A stretch of DNA of 28,542 bases from an uncultured bacterium. Its GTDB lineage: Bacteria > Actinomycetota > Coriobacteriia > Coriobacteriales > Eggerthellaceae. Positions 16,372 through 24,745 of the stretch are shown piece after piece. Every line of letters starts with the position of its first letter. The first letter of the stretch is position 1. The translations under genes and the position numbers were made by a program. The notes beneath the pieces were generated by a model. It was not told the origin of the DNA. It was given only the letters and a program-made list of their open reading frames with translations, and did no database searches. The stretch spans positions 1-28,542 of the forward strand of contig CAJMOJ010000022.1 in the NCBI GenBank assembly GCA_905215035.1, in the 5' to 3' direction.

Positions 16372-17097
16372 TTAATCATCAGCCACTACAGTAGTGCCAA
16401 TGTTTTCTCCTTTTAAGATACGCTCAATGTTACCAGGAACCATGAGGTCAAATACTAAAATGGGCAGATTGTTATCCATACATAACGAAGTAGCTGTAGA
16501 ATCCATAACGTTTAATCCCTGATTGAGTACTTCCATATACGTAATGGTGTCATAGCGTTTAGCATCAGGATTCTTCATGGGATCAGAATCATATATTCCG
16601 TCAACCTTAGTTGCCTTAATTACGCATTCTGCGTTAATTTCACAGGCACGAAGCGCTGCAGTTGTATCAGTAGTGAAGTAGGGATTACCAGTACCGGCAG
16701 CAAAAATTACAACAAAGCCTTTTTCGAGATGATGGATAGCACGACGACGAATATAAGGCTCTGATACTTGACGCATTTCGATAGCACTCATTACGCGTGT
16801 AGGAATCCCATGGCGCTCAAACGCATCTTGCAAGGCAAGCGCGTTCATGCAGGTTGCTAACATGCCAATATAATCTGCCTGCGCACGATCCATACCTTCT
16901 GCTGATCCTGCAAGACCACGGAAGATATTACCGCCACCAACCGTAATAGCAAGCTCTACCCCATCGTCAACAATATCTTTAATCTGGCACGTAAGTTCTT
17001 CAACAACTTTAGGGTCAATACCATAACCCGTATCACCCTGAAGAGCTTCACCTGATAGCTTTAAAAGCACGCGCTTATACTTATAACCTTGAGTCAT
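16372..17097 (-). CDS. pyrH: UMP kinase
   Basis: PyrH phosphorylates UMP to UDP in the cytoplasm. I start at ATG 17097 with GAAAGGA 7 bases upstream, giving 241 residues, the usual bacterial length. Motifs of the amino-acid kinase fold include LLKLSGEALQG, VGGGNIFRG, DYIGMLATCMNALALQDAFE, AAGTGNPYFTTDTTAALRA and KATKVDGIYDSDP. It opens the run of housekeeping genes; rpsB and tsf, which often precede it in other bacteria, are not here. The 147 bases upstream (17098-17244) are AT-rich with TATAAA and TATAGA stretches but no convincing -35, so the promoter there is only probable. Confidence 0.97.
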   Translation of the reverse strand: MTQGYKYKRVLLKLSGEALQGDTGYGIDPKVVEELTCQIKDIVDDGVELAITVGGGNIFRGLAGSAEGMDRAQADYIGMLATCMNALALQDAFERHGIPTRVMSAIEMRQVSEPYIRRRAIHHLEKGFVVIFAAGTGNPYFTTDTTAALRACEINAECVIKATKVDGIYDSDPMKNPDAKRYDTITYMEVLNQGLNVMDSTATSLCMDNNLPILVFDLMVPGNIERILKGENIGTTVVADD

Positions 17098-17244
17098 GAA
17101 TATATCCTTTCGCATGGCTTCTCTTTTACGTTGGCGATGAGATTGCCAAACACTGAAGCTCTCTGATTTATATCTTATCTATAGTAGCGCAAAATATGCC
17201 ACACTTAGACATCGGTAGCGAGTTCGCGAAAAACCTATATCATC

Positions 17245-18108
17245 CTAGACTAAGTGGCCTAAGAAATTTTTCGTACGATCATGTTGCGGGTGATCAAAAA
17301 CATCAGAAGGGGAACCTTGTTCCACAATCACGCCACCATCCATAAAGATAACGCGATCAGCCACATCACGCGCAAACCCCATCTCGTGTGTTACCACAAT
17401 CATGGTCATACCGCCTTTTGCAAGCTCTTTCATAACGCCTAAAACATCACGAACAAGCTCGGGGTCAAGTGCACTTGTTGCTTCATCAAAAAGCATAACG
17501 TGAGGATCCATAGCAAGCGCACGAGCAATAGCAACGCGCTGCTGCTGACCGCCTGAGAGCTGTGATGGTTTATAGTCCACACGCTCAGCAAGTCCCACGC
17601 GTGCTAACTGTTCTACCGCAATGCGCTCAGCTTCTTCCTTGGAGCGTTTGAGCACTTGTCGCTGAGCCAACATAACATTGCCCTTAGCGGAGAGATGAGG
17701 AAACAAATTAAAGTTTTGAAACACCATACCAACTTTAGCGCGCACTTTATTAATGTCAGTTTTTTTGTCTGTTATCTCAGTGTCTTCGAAAAAGATCTTT
17801 CCACTGGTGGGCTCTTCTAAACGATTAATACAGCGCAACATAGTTGATTTACCCGAACCAGATGGTCCTAAAATAACAACAACCTCGCCACGATCGACTT
17901 CTAAATCGACACCTTTAATAACTTGCAAGTCTCCATAGCTTTTATGCAAGTCTTGAATACGCACTACCGGTTCAAGCTTATCAATAGACGCAACATAGCC
18001 TTCCGCACGTTGATCAAGTACCACATCTTCAAGTACCTCAGCAGTTTGTGGTGTGTCTACTTGTGTATCCGCTTGCATATCTGTGTGCTTATTTACCGTA
18101 TCAGTCAT
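17245..18108 (-). CDS. Polar amino-acid ABC transporter ATP-binding protein
   Basis: This 287-residue ATPase powers the adjacent permease. It has Walker A GPSGSGKST near 81-89, the Q-loop in GMVFQNFNLFPH, the signature LSGGQQQRVAIARALA, Walker B HVMLFDEATSALDPE and the switch His in IVVTHEMGFA. The core is closest to GlnQ/HisP-type transporters of polar amino acids. Residues 1-46 are an extra acidic, Thr/Asp/Gln-rich N-terminus not usual for the family. It lies 115 bases after the permease gene and, with the binding-protein gene, forms a complete importer. The substrate cannot be set from sequence. Confidence 0.94.
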   Translation of the reverse strand: MTDTVNKHTDMQADTQVDTPQTAEVLEDVVLDQRAEGYVASIDKLEPVVRIQDLHKSYGDLQVIKGVDLEVDRGEVVVILGPSGSGKSTMLRCINRLEEPTSGKIFFEDTEITDKKTDINKVRAKVGMVFQNFNLFPHLSAKGNVMLAQRQVLKRSKEEAERIAVEQLARVGLAERVDYKPSQLSGGQQQRVAIARALAMDPHVMLFDEATSALDPELVRDVLGVMKELAKGGMTMIVVTHEMGFARDVADRVIFMDGGVIVEQGSPSDVFDHPQHDRTKNFLGHLV

Positions 18109-18223
18109 AGCCTGTATTCCTTATTCAGAAAACTTTTCTACCCGCACAGCCACCTAAAGCGTTGCATTACACGGATAACCATCCATGCGATAACTACGCT
18201 TCATATATAGCTGCTCTATAGGG

Positions 18224-19627
18224 TCACGATCGTTCGAATGAAGCTTTTTCTGCAACACCCGCTGAAAGTACATCATTATTTAAGATGCTATTTTCTTGAA
18301 GCTGATCTGCCGTTTCGATTCCGCCCTTGATCTTTTTGCGCTTCCCTTTTTTGGTATGGGTTCCTGCATCATTACCAGCAAGGTAATTTTCAAGATGGCC
18401 AACAACCTTAGCAAGAGGAAGCGTAATAATCAGGTAGAAACACGCCGCAACAATATAAGGCGTAATAGAGCCTGTTGAAGCAACGATAGTCTTTGCGTAC
18501 ATAACCACTTCCATAACACCTACGGCCGCCAGCAATGAGGTGTCTTTGTAGAGCAAAATAAATTCACTCGTCATGGTAGGAATCACGCGACGAACCGTTT
18601 GGGGAATGATGACATAGAGCATAGTCTGTGCGCCATTCATACCAAGAGAGCGACTCGCCTCAAATTGTCCTTTAGGAATAGATTGAATACCTGCGCGGAA
18701 AATCTCACATAGATACGCGCTCGAGTTCATTGAAAGAACAATGACACCCAAGGGAAATGATGGGATTTGCACACCTGCAAGCGGCAAACCAAAGAAAGCA
18801 ATATAGATCTGCAAGAAGAGCGGTGTACCACGAATGACATTAACGTAAGTAGTTGCTATACCACGCAAGACGCGATACTTTGACATACGCATCAATGAAA
18901 GAAGTAAGCCAAATGGAATAGCAACGGGGAACGCTACTGCAACAATAGCAAGCGCCATCAAAAAGCCGTTGAATACAACAGGGAAACTCGTTACTAAAAG
19001 CGTTGGATCCAAGAAGAGATGCAAGAACTTATTAGAGTTCCATGCTTGAACCCAATCTTGTTGTTTAAGCATTTGAGAGATTTGTTCTGGAATAGAAACG
19101 CCCACAACATTAATTGCAGGAATGCCGGCAATTTCATAGGTTGCCCCATCGCTTAGTGTATAGGTACCCGTGAGAATCATTGCCCCGCCATCAGCGGGAA
19201 ATTTCACATCATAAATCTCAACACGAACATAAGCACCAGCAGGAAGCGCTTCATCAAAATCAAGCGTTAAGGTCTCATTGTCGGTGTGCTCTTTAAACGT
19301 GACATTGGTTCTCTCCATGAGATCGGCACCTGAGAGCATTGTTACACGCAAATTCTTAGTAGAAAAAGTAGTGCCTTCAGGAAGTGTGAATGACAAGCCT
19401 TTGAGATCCTCTTGAGGACTTGCTTGCCCCTCCCACGTGATTCGGGTAGTTGTACCACCCATTACATCATTACCTGATTCAGCGTTGGCGCGAGCTGTAC
19501 AACGTTCTACATCAAGTGCTGATGCTGTTGCAGGAAAAATTACAAACACTGATGCTGCCATGACCACCAGCATACTCAAGCAAACGAGCTTTTGAATCAC
19601 CGTAAGACTCTTAGCGCCTCTATTCAT
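18224..19627 (-). CDS. Amino-acid ABC permease with extracytoplasmic N-terminal domain
   Basis: I start at ATG 19627 (GAGGAG 9 bases upstream), giving 467 residues, about twice the usual HisM/GlnP permease. An earlier in-frame start would lie inside a hairpin. Residues 1-38 look like a signal peptide ending ASA-LD. Residues 39-200 are a beta-rich, outside-facing region (TRITWEGQ, GLSFTLPEGTTF, ETLTLDFDEALPAGAYVRVEIYD, TYEIAGIPAINVVG). Residues ~212-412 are the permease domain, with VIRGTPLFLQIY and the EAA loop EASRSLGMNGAQTMLYVIIP that contacts the ATPase. Residues 420-467 are a charged cytoplasmic tail. The extra domain is not recognisably a solute-binding domain; it could dock the lipoprotein or sense ligand. 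Confidence 0.92.
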   Translation of the reverse strand: MNRGAKSLTVIQKLVCLSMLVVMAASVFVIFPATASALDVERCTARANAESGNDVMGGTTTRITWEGQASPQEDLKGLSFTLPEGTTFSTKNLRVTMLSGADLMERTNVTFKEHTDNETLTLDFDEALPAGAYVRVEIYDVKFPADGGAMILTGTYTLSDGATYEIAGIPAINVVGVSIPEQISQMLKQQDWVQAWNSNKFLHLFLDPTLLVTSFPVVFNGFLMALAIVAVAFPVAIPFGLLLSLMRMSKYRVLRGIATTYVNVIRGTPLFLQIYIAFFGLPLAGVQIPSFPLGVIVLSMNSSAYLCEIFRAGIQSIPKGQFEASRSLGMNGAQTMLYVIIPQTVRRVIPTMTSEFILLYKDTSLLAAVGVMEVVMYAKTIVASTGSITPYIVAACFYLIITLPLAKVVGHLENYLAGNDAGTHTKKGKRKKIKGGIETADQLQENSILNNDVLSAGVAEKASFERS

Positions 19628-19679
19628 AAACCTTTTCTCCTCAAGGTATGTACGTATTAGCAGATAGCTCAATAAGGGC

Positions 19680-19725
19680 ATAAAGAAACCCTCCTCACTC
19701 ATCATACCTGAGAGAAAGGAGGGTT
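19680..19725 (-). terminator. Hairpin between binding-protein and permease genes
   Basis: On the minus strand AACCCTCCT (19717-19725) pairs perfectly with AGGAGGGTT (19687-19695) around a 21-base loop and is followed by TCTTTA. The U tract is modest, so partial termination or 3'-end protection is likely. It lies between the binding-protein stop at 19820 and the permease start, and would let the binding protein be made in excess. Confidence 0.58.
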
Positions 19726-19819
19726 GTATGCTTAAACATGCTCAAACAGATTGTTTTTAGCGCCTAGGCACTTCTGTTTACGCCAAAGCGTACAAAGCAA
19801 GATACGCAATCAGTTTTGT

Positions 19820-20614
19820 TTAGCCTAAGTAGTCAACCTGAAGCTGATCCAAAACACCATCTTCTTTGAGTTTTGCGATTGCGTTATTCAAAGCCTCAGT
19901 CAAAGCAGGATTATCCTTTGAAACAGCAATAGCATACTCTTCACCGGTAGCAACCGTCTTTACAACCTCGCAGTCTGTAAAGGAGGAAGCAACCATACGA
20001 TCAGCAACAATTGCATTGGTCCAAACAGCATCAGCATTGCCAGACTGAAGAGCTGCAAAGCTATCAGTTGCATTACCATAGCCTACGATAGTTGCATTGG
20101 GGAAGTTTTCTTTAGCAAAGTCCTCACCGGTAGTGCCAGACTGAACAGCAATGATTTTACCCTTTTGGTTAAGCTCCTCAGAAACATTCTCAGAGGTATA
20201 ACCAGAATCTTTCATAACAACAACGGCCTGATCATCAACGTAGTAAGACTCAGTGAAATCAGCCTGATCCTGGCGCTCTGGGGTAACCGTCATACCAGAG
20301 ATAACAATATCGCACTGTCCGCCTGATTCAAGTGCTGGCAATAAGCCATCAAATTGAATGGTGGTTGGCTCATACTCAAGACCAAGTTGCTCTGCAAGTG
20401 CCTTGCCTAACGCTACGTCATAACCAACGTACTCACCATTCTCGAGATTCTCAAATGGTGGATAGTCAGGAGACATAGCAACGGTTAATTTACCATCATT
20501 TACTAAGGCGTAGTCGTCAGACTTATTGTCAGAACCACAGCCAGCAAGCACACAAAGAGCAAGTGCAAGAACTGCAGCAACTGAGAAAACCTTTACGAAG
20601 CGAGTTGCTTTCAT
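19820..20614 (-). CDS. Amino-acid ABC transporter substrate-binding lipoprotein
   Basis: This is a 264-residue lipoprotein with start ATG 20614 chosen for GAAAGGA 5 bases upstream. A lipoprotein signal peptide ends in lipobox LAGC near residue 26. The mature part has the family-3 solute-binding pattern: LTVAMSPDYPPFEN, YVGYDVALGKALAEQLG, the FDGLLPALESGGQCDIVISGMTVTPER hinge region, and IIAVQSGTTGEDFAKENFP. It is anchored outside the membrane and delivers a polar amino acid to the permease encoded next downstream. It is the first gene of the transporter set. The 150 bases upstream to htrA hold an imperfect hairpin but no clear promoter. Confidence 0.95.
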   Translation of the reverse strand: MKATRFVKVFSVAAVLALALCVLAGCGSDNKSDDYALVNDGKLTVAMSPDYPPFENLENGEYVGYDVALGKALAEQLGLEYEPTTIQFDGLLPALESGGQCDIVISGMTVTPERQDQADFTESYYVDDQAVVVMKDSGYTSENVSEELNQKGKIIAVQSGTTGEDFAKENFPNATIVGYGNATDSFAALQSGNADAVWTNAIVADRMVASSFTDCEVVKTVATGEEYAIAVSKDNPALTEALNNAIAKLKEDGVLDQLQVDYLG

Positions 20615-20764
20615 GCCTTTCCTTTCTTCACGTTTCACATTAGATAAAAATTAATGTAAGAATCCTGTAAGGCATATAAAAACACACTTTGACGGCGTTC
20701 GTCTATGTTTTTTTGCCAATGGAGCCTCCAATTGCTTCTTTCACTCACCAATGCGCGTTTAAAT

Positions 20765-22279
20765 CTAATGTGCGTCTGAACCAAGCGTTACCTCTGTTGT
20801 TTGCTCTTTCCCGTCACGTATATAGGTGACTTCCATCGTGTCACCAATCTTGTGGGAACGCACATCAATCATAACCTCAGAAGAATCAGTCACAGGCTGC
20901 CCATCAATCTTAGTGATGATGTCACCTGCTTGAAGACCTGCCGCAGCAGCACCTGACCCATCGACAACTGAATTAATATAAACGCCCGTTGAGGTTGATA
21001 AGTTGTAACGCTGAGCAATCTGATCAGATAAGGTAACCATAGTAATACCGAGTTGTGCATGAGAAGGAGTCTTTCCTTCAATAATCTGCTGAGCAATATC
21101 GATTGCGTAATCAACAGGAATTGCAAAACCAACACCAGATGAAGAGCCAGACTCAGAAGCGATGAGCGTATTAACACCAATAAGTTTGCCATCAGCATCA
21201 ACTAAAGCACCGCCTGAATTGCCCGGATTAATAGCTGCATCTGTTTGGATCATATTAGTGTAAACCGTTGTTGAATCCGTTGAAGTCATTGCTGTCGAAC
21301 GAGAAACAGCAGAGATAATACCTGTTGAAACTGACTGCTCAAGTCCAAATGGAGAGCCTACCGCCATAACCCATTCGCCCACAACGAGATCTGCTGAACT
21401 ACCAATCTCAATAGGAGTCAAATCAGTTGCATCCACCTTTAGGACAGCCAAATCAGAAGAAGGATCACTTCCAACAATGCGCGCCTCGTATTCTGTCGCA
21501 TTTGCCACAACAACAAAGCGCTGACCATCTTCAACAACGTGATAGTTAGTCAAAATATAGCCATCTTTAGAAAGAATAATGCCTGAACCAAGAGAAGTCG
21601 CTGTTGAAGCAGAGCTTTGCGTAAAAGGATTAGACGATTGTGCTGAATACACATCAATATTTACGACACTAGGCAATGTTTTTTGAGCAACCGCTTCAGG
21701 AAGTGTTACGTCTTCACCCTGCACACTAAAAGTTGTTCCGCCATTACCTCCCAATGTCGTAGAAGAATTGGTTCCTGGTACAAAGAAAGAAACCCCGAGC
21801 GCGATGATACATGCGATCGCGGCCCCCAAAAATCCAAATAACACCACTTGGCCACGCGTAAGAGAGGCTGCATGTTCTGCATGATGAGCACTAGACTGAG
21901 AAGGCTGCGGTGTTGGTGGAATCGGCTGTTGTCCTGCAGTTTGTGCTGCCTGATAATCAAACTGATAGCCAGACTGACTGGACTGACTGTCACCAGATTG
22001 AGCGTTATAGTAGGTTCCGTATTGAGCATCAGAATTTTGATCTCCATAATACGAAGATTGAGATTCTTGTCCTGATAGTGGTGTTGCGCCAGGTGCCTTA
22101 TATCCATGGTAAGCCTGAGTAGGCTGTGGCTGGGAAACCGGTGGAACCGACACTACGGGAGGAACATCTCCTGATTGAAGATGATCAGGTGATGTTTGGT
22201 CAGATGCACCTGAATTAGAACCTGAATTAGACAGATTATTTGATTGTGGGTTTTGAGGGGGATATTGCTCGTTATTCAT
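20765..22279 (-). CDS. htrA: HtrA/DegP-like membrane-anchored serine protease
   Basis: This 504-residue protein starts at ATG 22279, with GGGAG 5 bases upstream. Residues 1-140 are a disordered cytoplasmic region rich in Gln, Ser, Pro, Tyr and Gly. Residues ~145-167 are a single membrane helix. Residues ~190-400 are a trypsin-like protease domain with His247 (TNYHVVEDG), Asp276 (SSDLAVLKV) and Ser355 (NPGNSGGALVD). Residues ~408-500 are one PDZ domain (AGLQAGDIITKIDGQPV). The protease faces outside and degrades or refolds damaged envelope proteins. The layout matches actinobacterial HtrA/PepD-type proteins. It lies between two binding-protein genes with its own candidate promoter. Confidence 0.95.
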   Translation of the reverse strand: MNNEQYPPQNPQSNNLSNSGSNSGASDQTSPDHLQSGDVPPVVSVPPVSQPQPTQAYHGYKAPGATPLSGQESQSSYYGDQNSDAQYGTYYNAQSGDSQSSQSGYQFDYQAAQTAGQQPIPPTPQPSQSSAHHAEHAASLTRGQVVLFGFLGAAIACIIALGVSFFVPGTNSSTTLGGNGGTTFSVQGEDVTLPEAVAQKTLPSVVNIDVYSAQSSNPFTQSSASTATSLGSGIILSKDGYILTNYHVVEDGQRFVVVANATEYEARIVGSDPSSDLAVLKVDATDLTPIEIGSSADLVVGEWVMAVGSPFGLEQSVSTGIISAVSRSTAMTSTDSTTVYTNMIQTDAAINPGNSGGALVDADGKLIGVNTLIASESGSSSGVGFAIPVDYAIDIAQQIIEGKTPSHAQLGITMVTLSDQIAQRYNLSTSTGVYINSVVDGSGAAAAGLQAGDIITKIDGQPVTDSSEVMIDVRSHKIGDTMEVTYIRDGKEQTTEVTLGSDAH

Positions 22280-22348
22280 ATACTCTCCCGAAACATATAC
22301 TCTATGAAACACTCTCGCAATCCGAGCATTTCATTTCCTTACAAGAGG

Positions 22349-22377
22349 CTTATCACACAAAGCCGTTTTCTATACAA
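22349..22377 (-). promoter_or_regulatory. Candidate promoter of htrA
   Basis: On the minus strand TTGTAT (22372-22377), a 17-base spacer and GATAAG (22349-22354) preceded by TGT resemble the tRNA-Glu promoter in this window. The leader would be about 60 bases. Confidence 0.4.
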
Positions 22378-22476
22378 TCATAACCTGGTATAACCTAAGT
22401 GCTGATCACAGAGGTTTTATAATTCGTTCACCATTATTCCCCATTTGCTCCACATTTCATCCAAATATTCGAATCG

Positions 22477-22516
22477 CAAAAAAACACCCAGAGCCTTTCA
22501 TGGAATCTCTGGGTGT
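22477..22516 (-). terminator. Strong rho-independent terminator after orphan binding protein
   Basis: On the minus strand ACACCCAGAG (22507-22516) pairs perfectly with CTCTGGGTGT (22484-22493) around a 13-base loop, followed by a run of eight T residues. It closes the transcript of the binding-lipoprotein gene upstream and isolates htrA. The rest of the 340-base gap to htrA holds the tandem repeat and the htrA promoter noted separately. Confidence 0.9.
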
Positions 22517-22548
22517 TTATTGGCATCTTATTTTATTGGCATCTTATT
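22517..22548. repeat. Perfect 16-base tandem duplication
   Basis: The unit TTATTGGCATCTTATT occurs twice head to tail without mismatch, between the terminator and the stop of the orphan binding-protein gene. It looks like a recent slippage duplication. Confidence 0.9.
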
Positions 22549-22619
22549 CATGCACCAATATATTTAGGTAGCTTTGTTCTAATAAGGAATCCTATTCCTA
22601 AAGAGTTCTATTCTTCCTC

Positions 22620-23528
22620 TTATTCTTCATCTTCTGTTGATGCGGTTGACTCATCTGCCTGATCAGCACCATCGCCCGCATCAGGAGTTACCGTTGATGT
22701 CACACGAGGCAAATTGGAAAGTGAAGTTACTTCACCAAGCCACTTGTTTTCAATAACCGTAATAACTCCGCCACGTTGCAATGTGGTCAACGCATTAGTT
22801 ACTGCAGTTTGAACAGCAGAAGCGGTAGAAGGGCATGCAACGCGATACTCAGTTTTATCCTGCAAAAGTGCCACAGGATAAGCCTCAATCCCTAAAGAAT
22901 GAGCAACGTAAGCACCGATGGTTGAATCAGCAGCAACATAATTTACCTTACCTGCCTGCAAATCCTCAAAAGCGCTCTTTAAATCAGCCTCAGACATTAA
23001 ATGTTCTTCACCAAAATGGTCATTTACCTGCCAGGCACTCATAGATGACGATTGAGCAGCAATAGTGAATGACCCTGATGTTGGAGCAGAAGTTGTTGGG
23101 TCAGAAGCAAAAAGCACGATCGCTGATTCCATGTAAGGCTCTGAGGTCCAGAATGCAGTGCTTGTAGTTTCTACACCCATGACAATATCAACATTCTCTT
23201 GGCTAAAAGCGCTGTCAACATTAGATCCAACATCAACGAGTTCCAACTTCAAGCCCATTTCATCTGCAAGCGCAGCTGCAATATCAACATCAATTCCCAT
23301 GATGTCACCCTGAGATTGCGCTGCATAAGGAGCAGATGATGCATCAACACCAACACGCAATACCCCATCAGTATGCAATGCTGAAGCTGGCAAAACGGAT
23401 TCTTTTTTCTCAGGAGTATATGATTGCGAGGCGCATCCTGCTAAGACAACCATAGCAAGAACTGCCATAAAAAGCGCAACAAGCGCCTTTCCTGATACGT
23501 TCGAACAAGCTTTACGACGAGTATTCAT
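22620..23528 (-). CDS. Orphan family-3 solute-binding lipoprotein
   Basis: This 302-residue lipoprotein starts at ATG 23528, with GAAGGAA 9 bases upstream; an in-frame GTG at 23534 is less well placed. The signal peptide ends at lipobox LAGC near residue 32. The mature part resembles amino-acid-binding proteins: VLRVGVDASSAPYAAQ, IMGIDVDIAAALADEMGLKLELVDV, DIVMGVETTS and LQAGKVNYVAADSTIGAYVA. The C-terminus is an acidic, likely disordered tail (about 20 residues of Asp/Glu/Ser/Thr). No permease or ATPase adjoins it, so it may feed the transporter 3 kb downstream or act as a sensor. It has its own terminator and a long leader with attenuator-like hairpins. Confidence 0.9.
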   Translation of the reverse strand: MNTRRKACSNVSGKALVALFMAVLAMVVLAGCASQSYTPEKKESVLPASALHTDGVLRVGVDASSAPYAAQSQGDIMGIDVDIAAALADEMGLKLELVDVGSNVDSAFSQENVDIVMGVETTSTAFWTSEPYMESAIVLFASDPTTSAPTSGSFTIAAQSSSMSAWQVNDHFGEEHLMSEADLKSAFEDLQAGKVNYVAADSTIGAYVAHSLGIEAYPVALLQDKTEYRVACPSTASAVQTAVTNALTTLQRGGVITVIENKWLGEVTSLSNLPRVTSTVTPDAGDGADQADESTASTEDEE

Positions 23529-23938
23529 CAGCACGTATTCCTTCTAGCTCAGGTAAAATTTGAGCTCCCTTTAGCTGACCTAGTTTTTGACCCCACACTC
23601 GCGCACGGGAGCTTAGCTGCAAAAAAAACAACGCCACTCTCTCGCCTGGGTAGCCCTATGCTACTCAAAAACAGACGGTACGACTTACCTCTAGGATGCG
23701 CCATGCTCGTCCAAACAATATGCTTGCAACTTACGTGGATCCTTTTGGCCGCATCTGCCTTGGACTTGGTTTACACCGCAACTACAGACCTAAAAGAAGC
23801 ACTCCTTAGTGTAGCAGATAGCCCAGAAGCTCGTGCTGATAAGTCGTGTTCACCCGATATAAGGACAAAGTTTACACGACGAAAATTGCGATAAGACATC
23901 TTTGAGACCGCTATAAGAACACGGTAGGTTTTTCATAA
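23529..23938. other. 410-base divergent intergenic region with structured leader
   Basis: This stretch separates the orphan binding-protein gene (minus) from the comF-like gene (plus). I see no protein gene and no recognisable RNA family. On the minus strand it contains a hairpin pair followed by T8 (23621-23664, listed separately) and, nearer the gene, AGCTCCC and GGGAGCT arms enclosing about 38 bases (roughly 23563-23612). A TATATC -10-like sequence near 23860 has only a poor -35, so the leader length is not fixed. Confidence 0.5.
23621..23664 (-). promoter_or_regulatory. Candidate transcription attenuator for orphan binding-protein gene
   Basis: On the minus strand GTAGC (23660-23664) can pair with GCTAC (23650-23654), loop ATAGG. 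The same GCTAC can instead pair with GTGGC (23633-23637, one G-U), which is followed by GTTG and T8 (23621-23628). The two hairpins exclude each other, as in an antiterminator/terminator switch. Both stems are only five pairs, so this is tentative. Confidence 0.35.
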
Positions 23939-24745
23939 GTGACGGGATCTATCATAAGCATCATGCTTGATTCTTCTCAACAAGACACACCTCTTTTGGC
24001 CCAATCAAAACAAGGAAGCAGTCTTAAAGCAGCCACTCAAATTGTGCTTGAAGCAGCCTGTGAAGTATTATGGCCCACGCGCTGCGCCCTTTGTGATACA
24101 CCGGGCGTACTTCTCTGTCACTCATGCAGAAACAAGCTCCCCTATCTGGATCAGCTTGATGCTTGCCCTACCTGCGGTGCACCTTGGGGACATCTTGTAT
24201 GCACTGAATGCAATTCATATAACCTTAAGAAGAAAAATCTTAGAGCGCTACCGCTTGATGGTTGCGCATCGACTCTTGTTGCTAATGAAGACTCCGTCCA
24301 CCTCATTACACTCTATAAAGACGGCGGTGAACAACGGCTAGCCAATATTTTTGCCGAGCTCATCACATCGATCATTCCACCGCGGTGGCGCCAACACGCT
24401 GTTATCATCCCCATTCCTGCTACAAAAGATGCCTACACCAGACGAGGATTTGACCATGTCGATAGGTTTGCAAAACTCGTAGCACAAAACCTAAAACTCC
24501 CCTATGCGCCTATATTGCAAGTAGCCAAAACAGATGATCAAAGAGCGCTTGATGGAGCAGAACGTCTCAATAATATGCGTGGAGCATTTACGTTTAAAGA
24601 AGATCTGCTTTTACGCTCGTTAAACTGCAACGTTATATTGATCGATGATGTGTACACCACGGGTGCAACACTTTTCTCAGCAGCAGAATACTTGCGCCAA
24701 GCTCAGGTATCTCAAATCTATGCTGCTACGATCGCACGCGTTTAA
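23939..24745 (+). CDS. ComF-family phosphoribosyltransferase-like protein
   Basis: This 268-residue protein has the ComF layout. An N-terminal double zinc-ribbon-like Cys region (CALCDTPGVLLCHSC and CPTCGAPWGHLVCTEC) is followed by a type I phosphoribosyltransferase fold with the PRPP loop VILIDDVYTTGATL near the end. It also has IIPIPATKDAYTRRGFDHV, typical of the family. ComF takes part in DNA uptake in competent bacteria, but homologs also occur where competence is unproven. The start is uncertain: GTG 23939 has GGTAGG 10 bases upstream, while ATG 23963 has no clear site. The stop overlaps the converging glycosyltransferase stop through TTAA at 24742-24745. Confidence 0.9.
   Translation: MTGSIISIMLDSSQQDTPLLAQSKQGSSLKAATQIVLEAACEVLWPTRCALCDTPGVLLCHSCRNKLPYLDQLDACPTCGAPWGHLVCTECNSYNLKKKNLRALPLDGCASTLVANEDSVHLITLYKDGGEQRLANIFAELITSIIPPRWRQHAVIIPIPATKDAYTRRGFDHVDRFAKLVAQNLKLPYAPILQVAKTDDQRALDGAERLNNMRGAFTFKEDLLLRSLNCNVILIDDVYTTGATLFSAAEYLRQAQVSQIYAATIARV

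Noticed and set aside
23658..23894. A 78-codon plus-strand open frame in the gap before the comF-like gene.
   Set aside because: It has no ribosome-binding site, and its composition does not look like a protein family. It overlaps the leader structures of the opposite strand.
23529..23938. A stable RNA (SRP, 6S, T-box or RNase P) in the long divergent gap; AAGGCAGAT resembles part of SRP RNA.
   Set aside because: The invariant SRP core (GGAAGGAAGCAGC), the T-box core (TGGnACC) and RNase P cores are absent, so the short match is chance.
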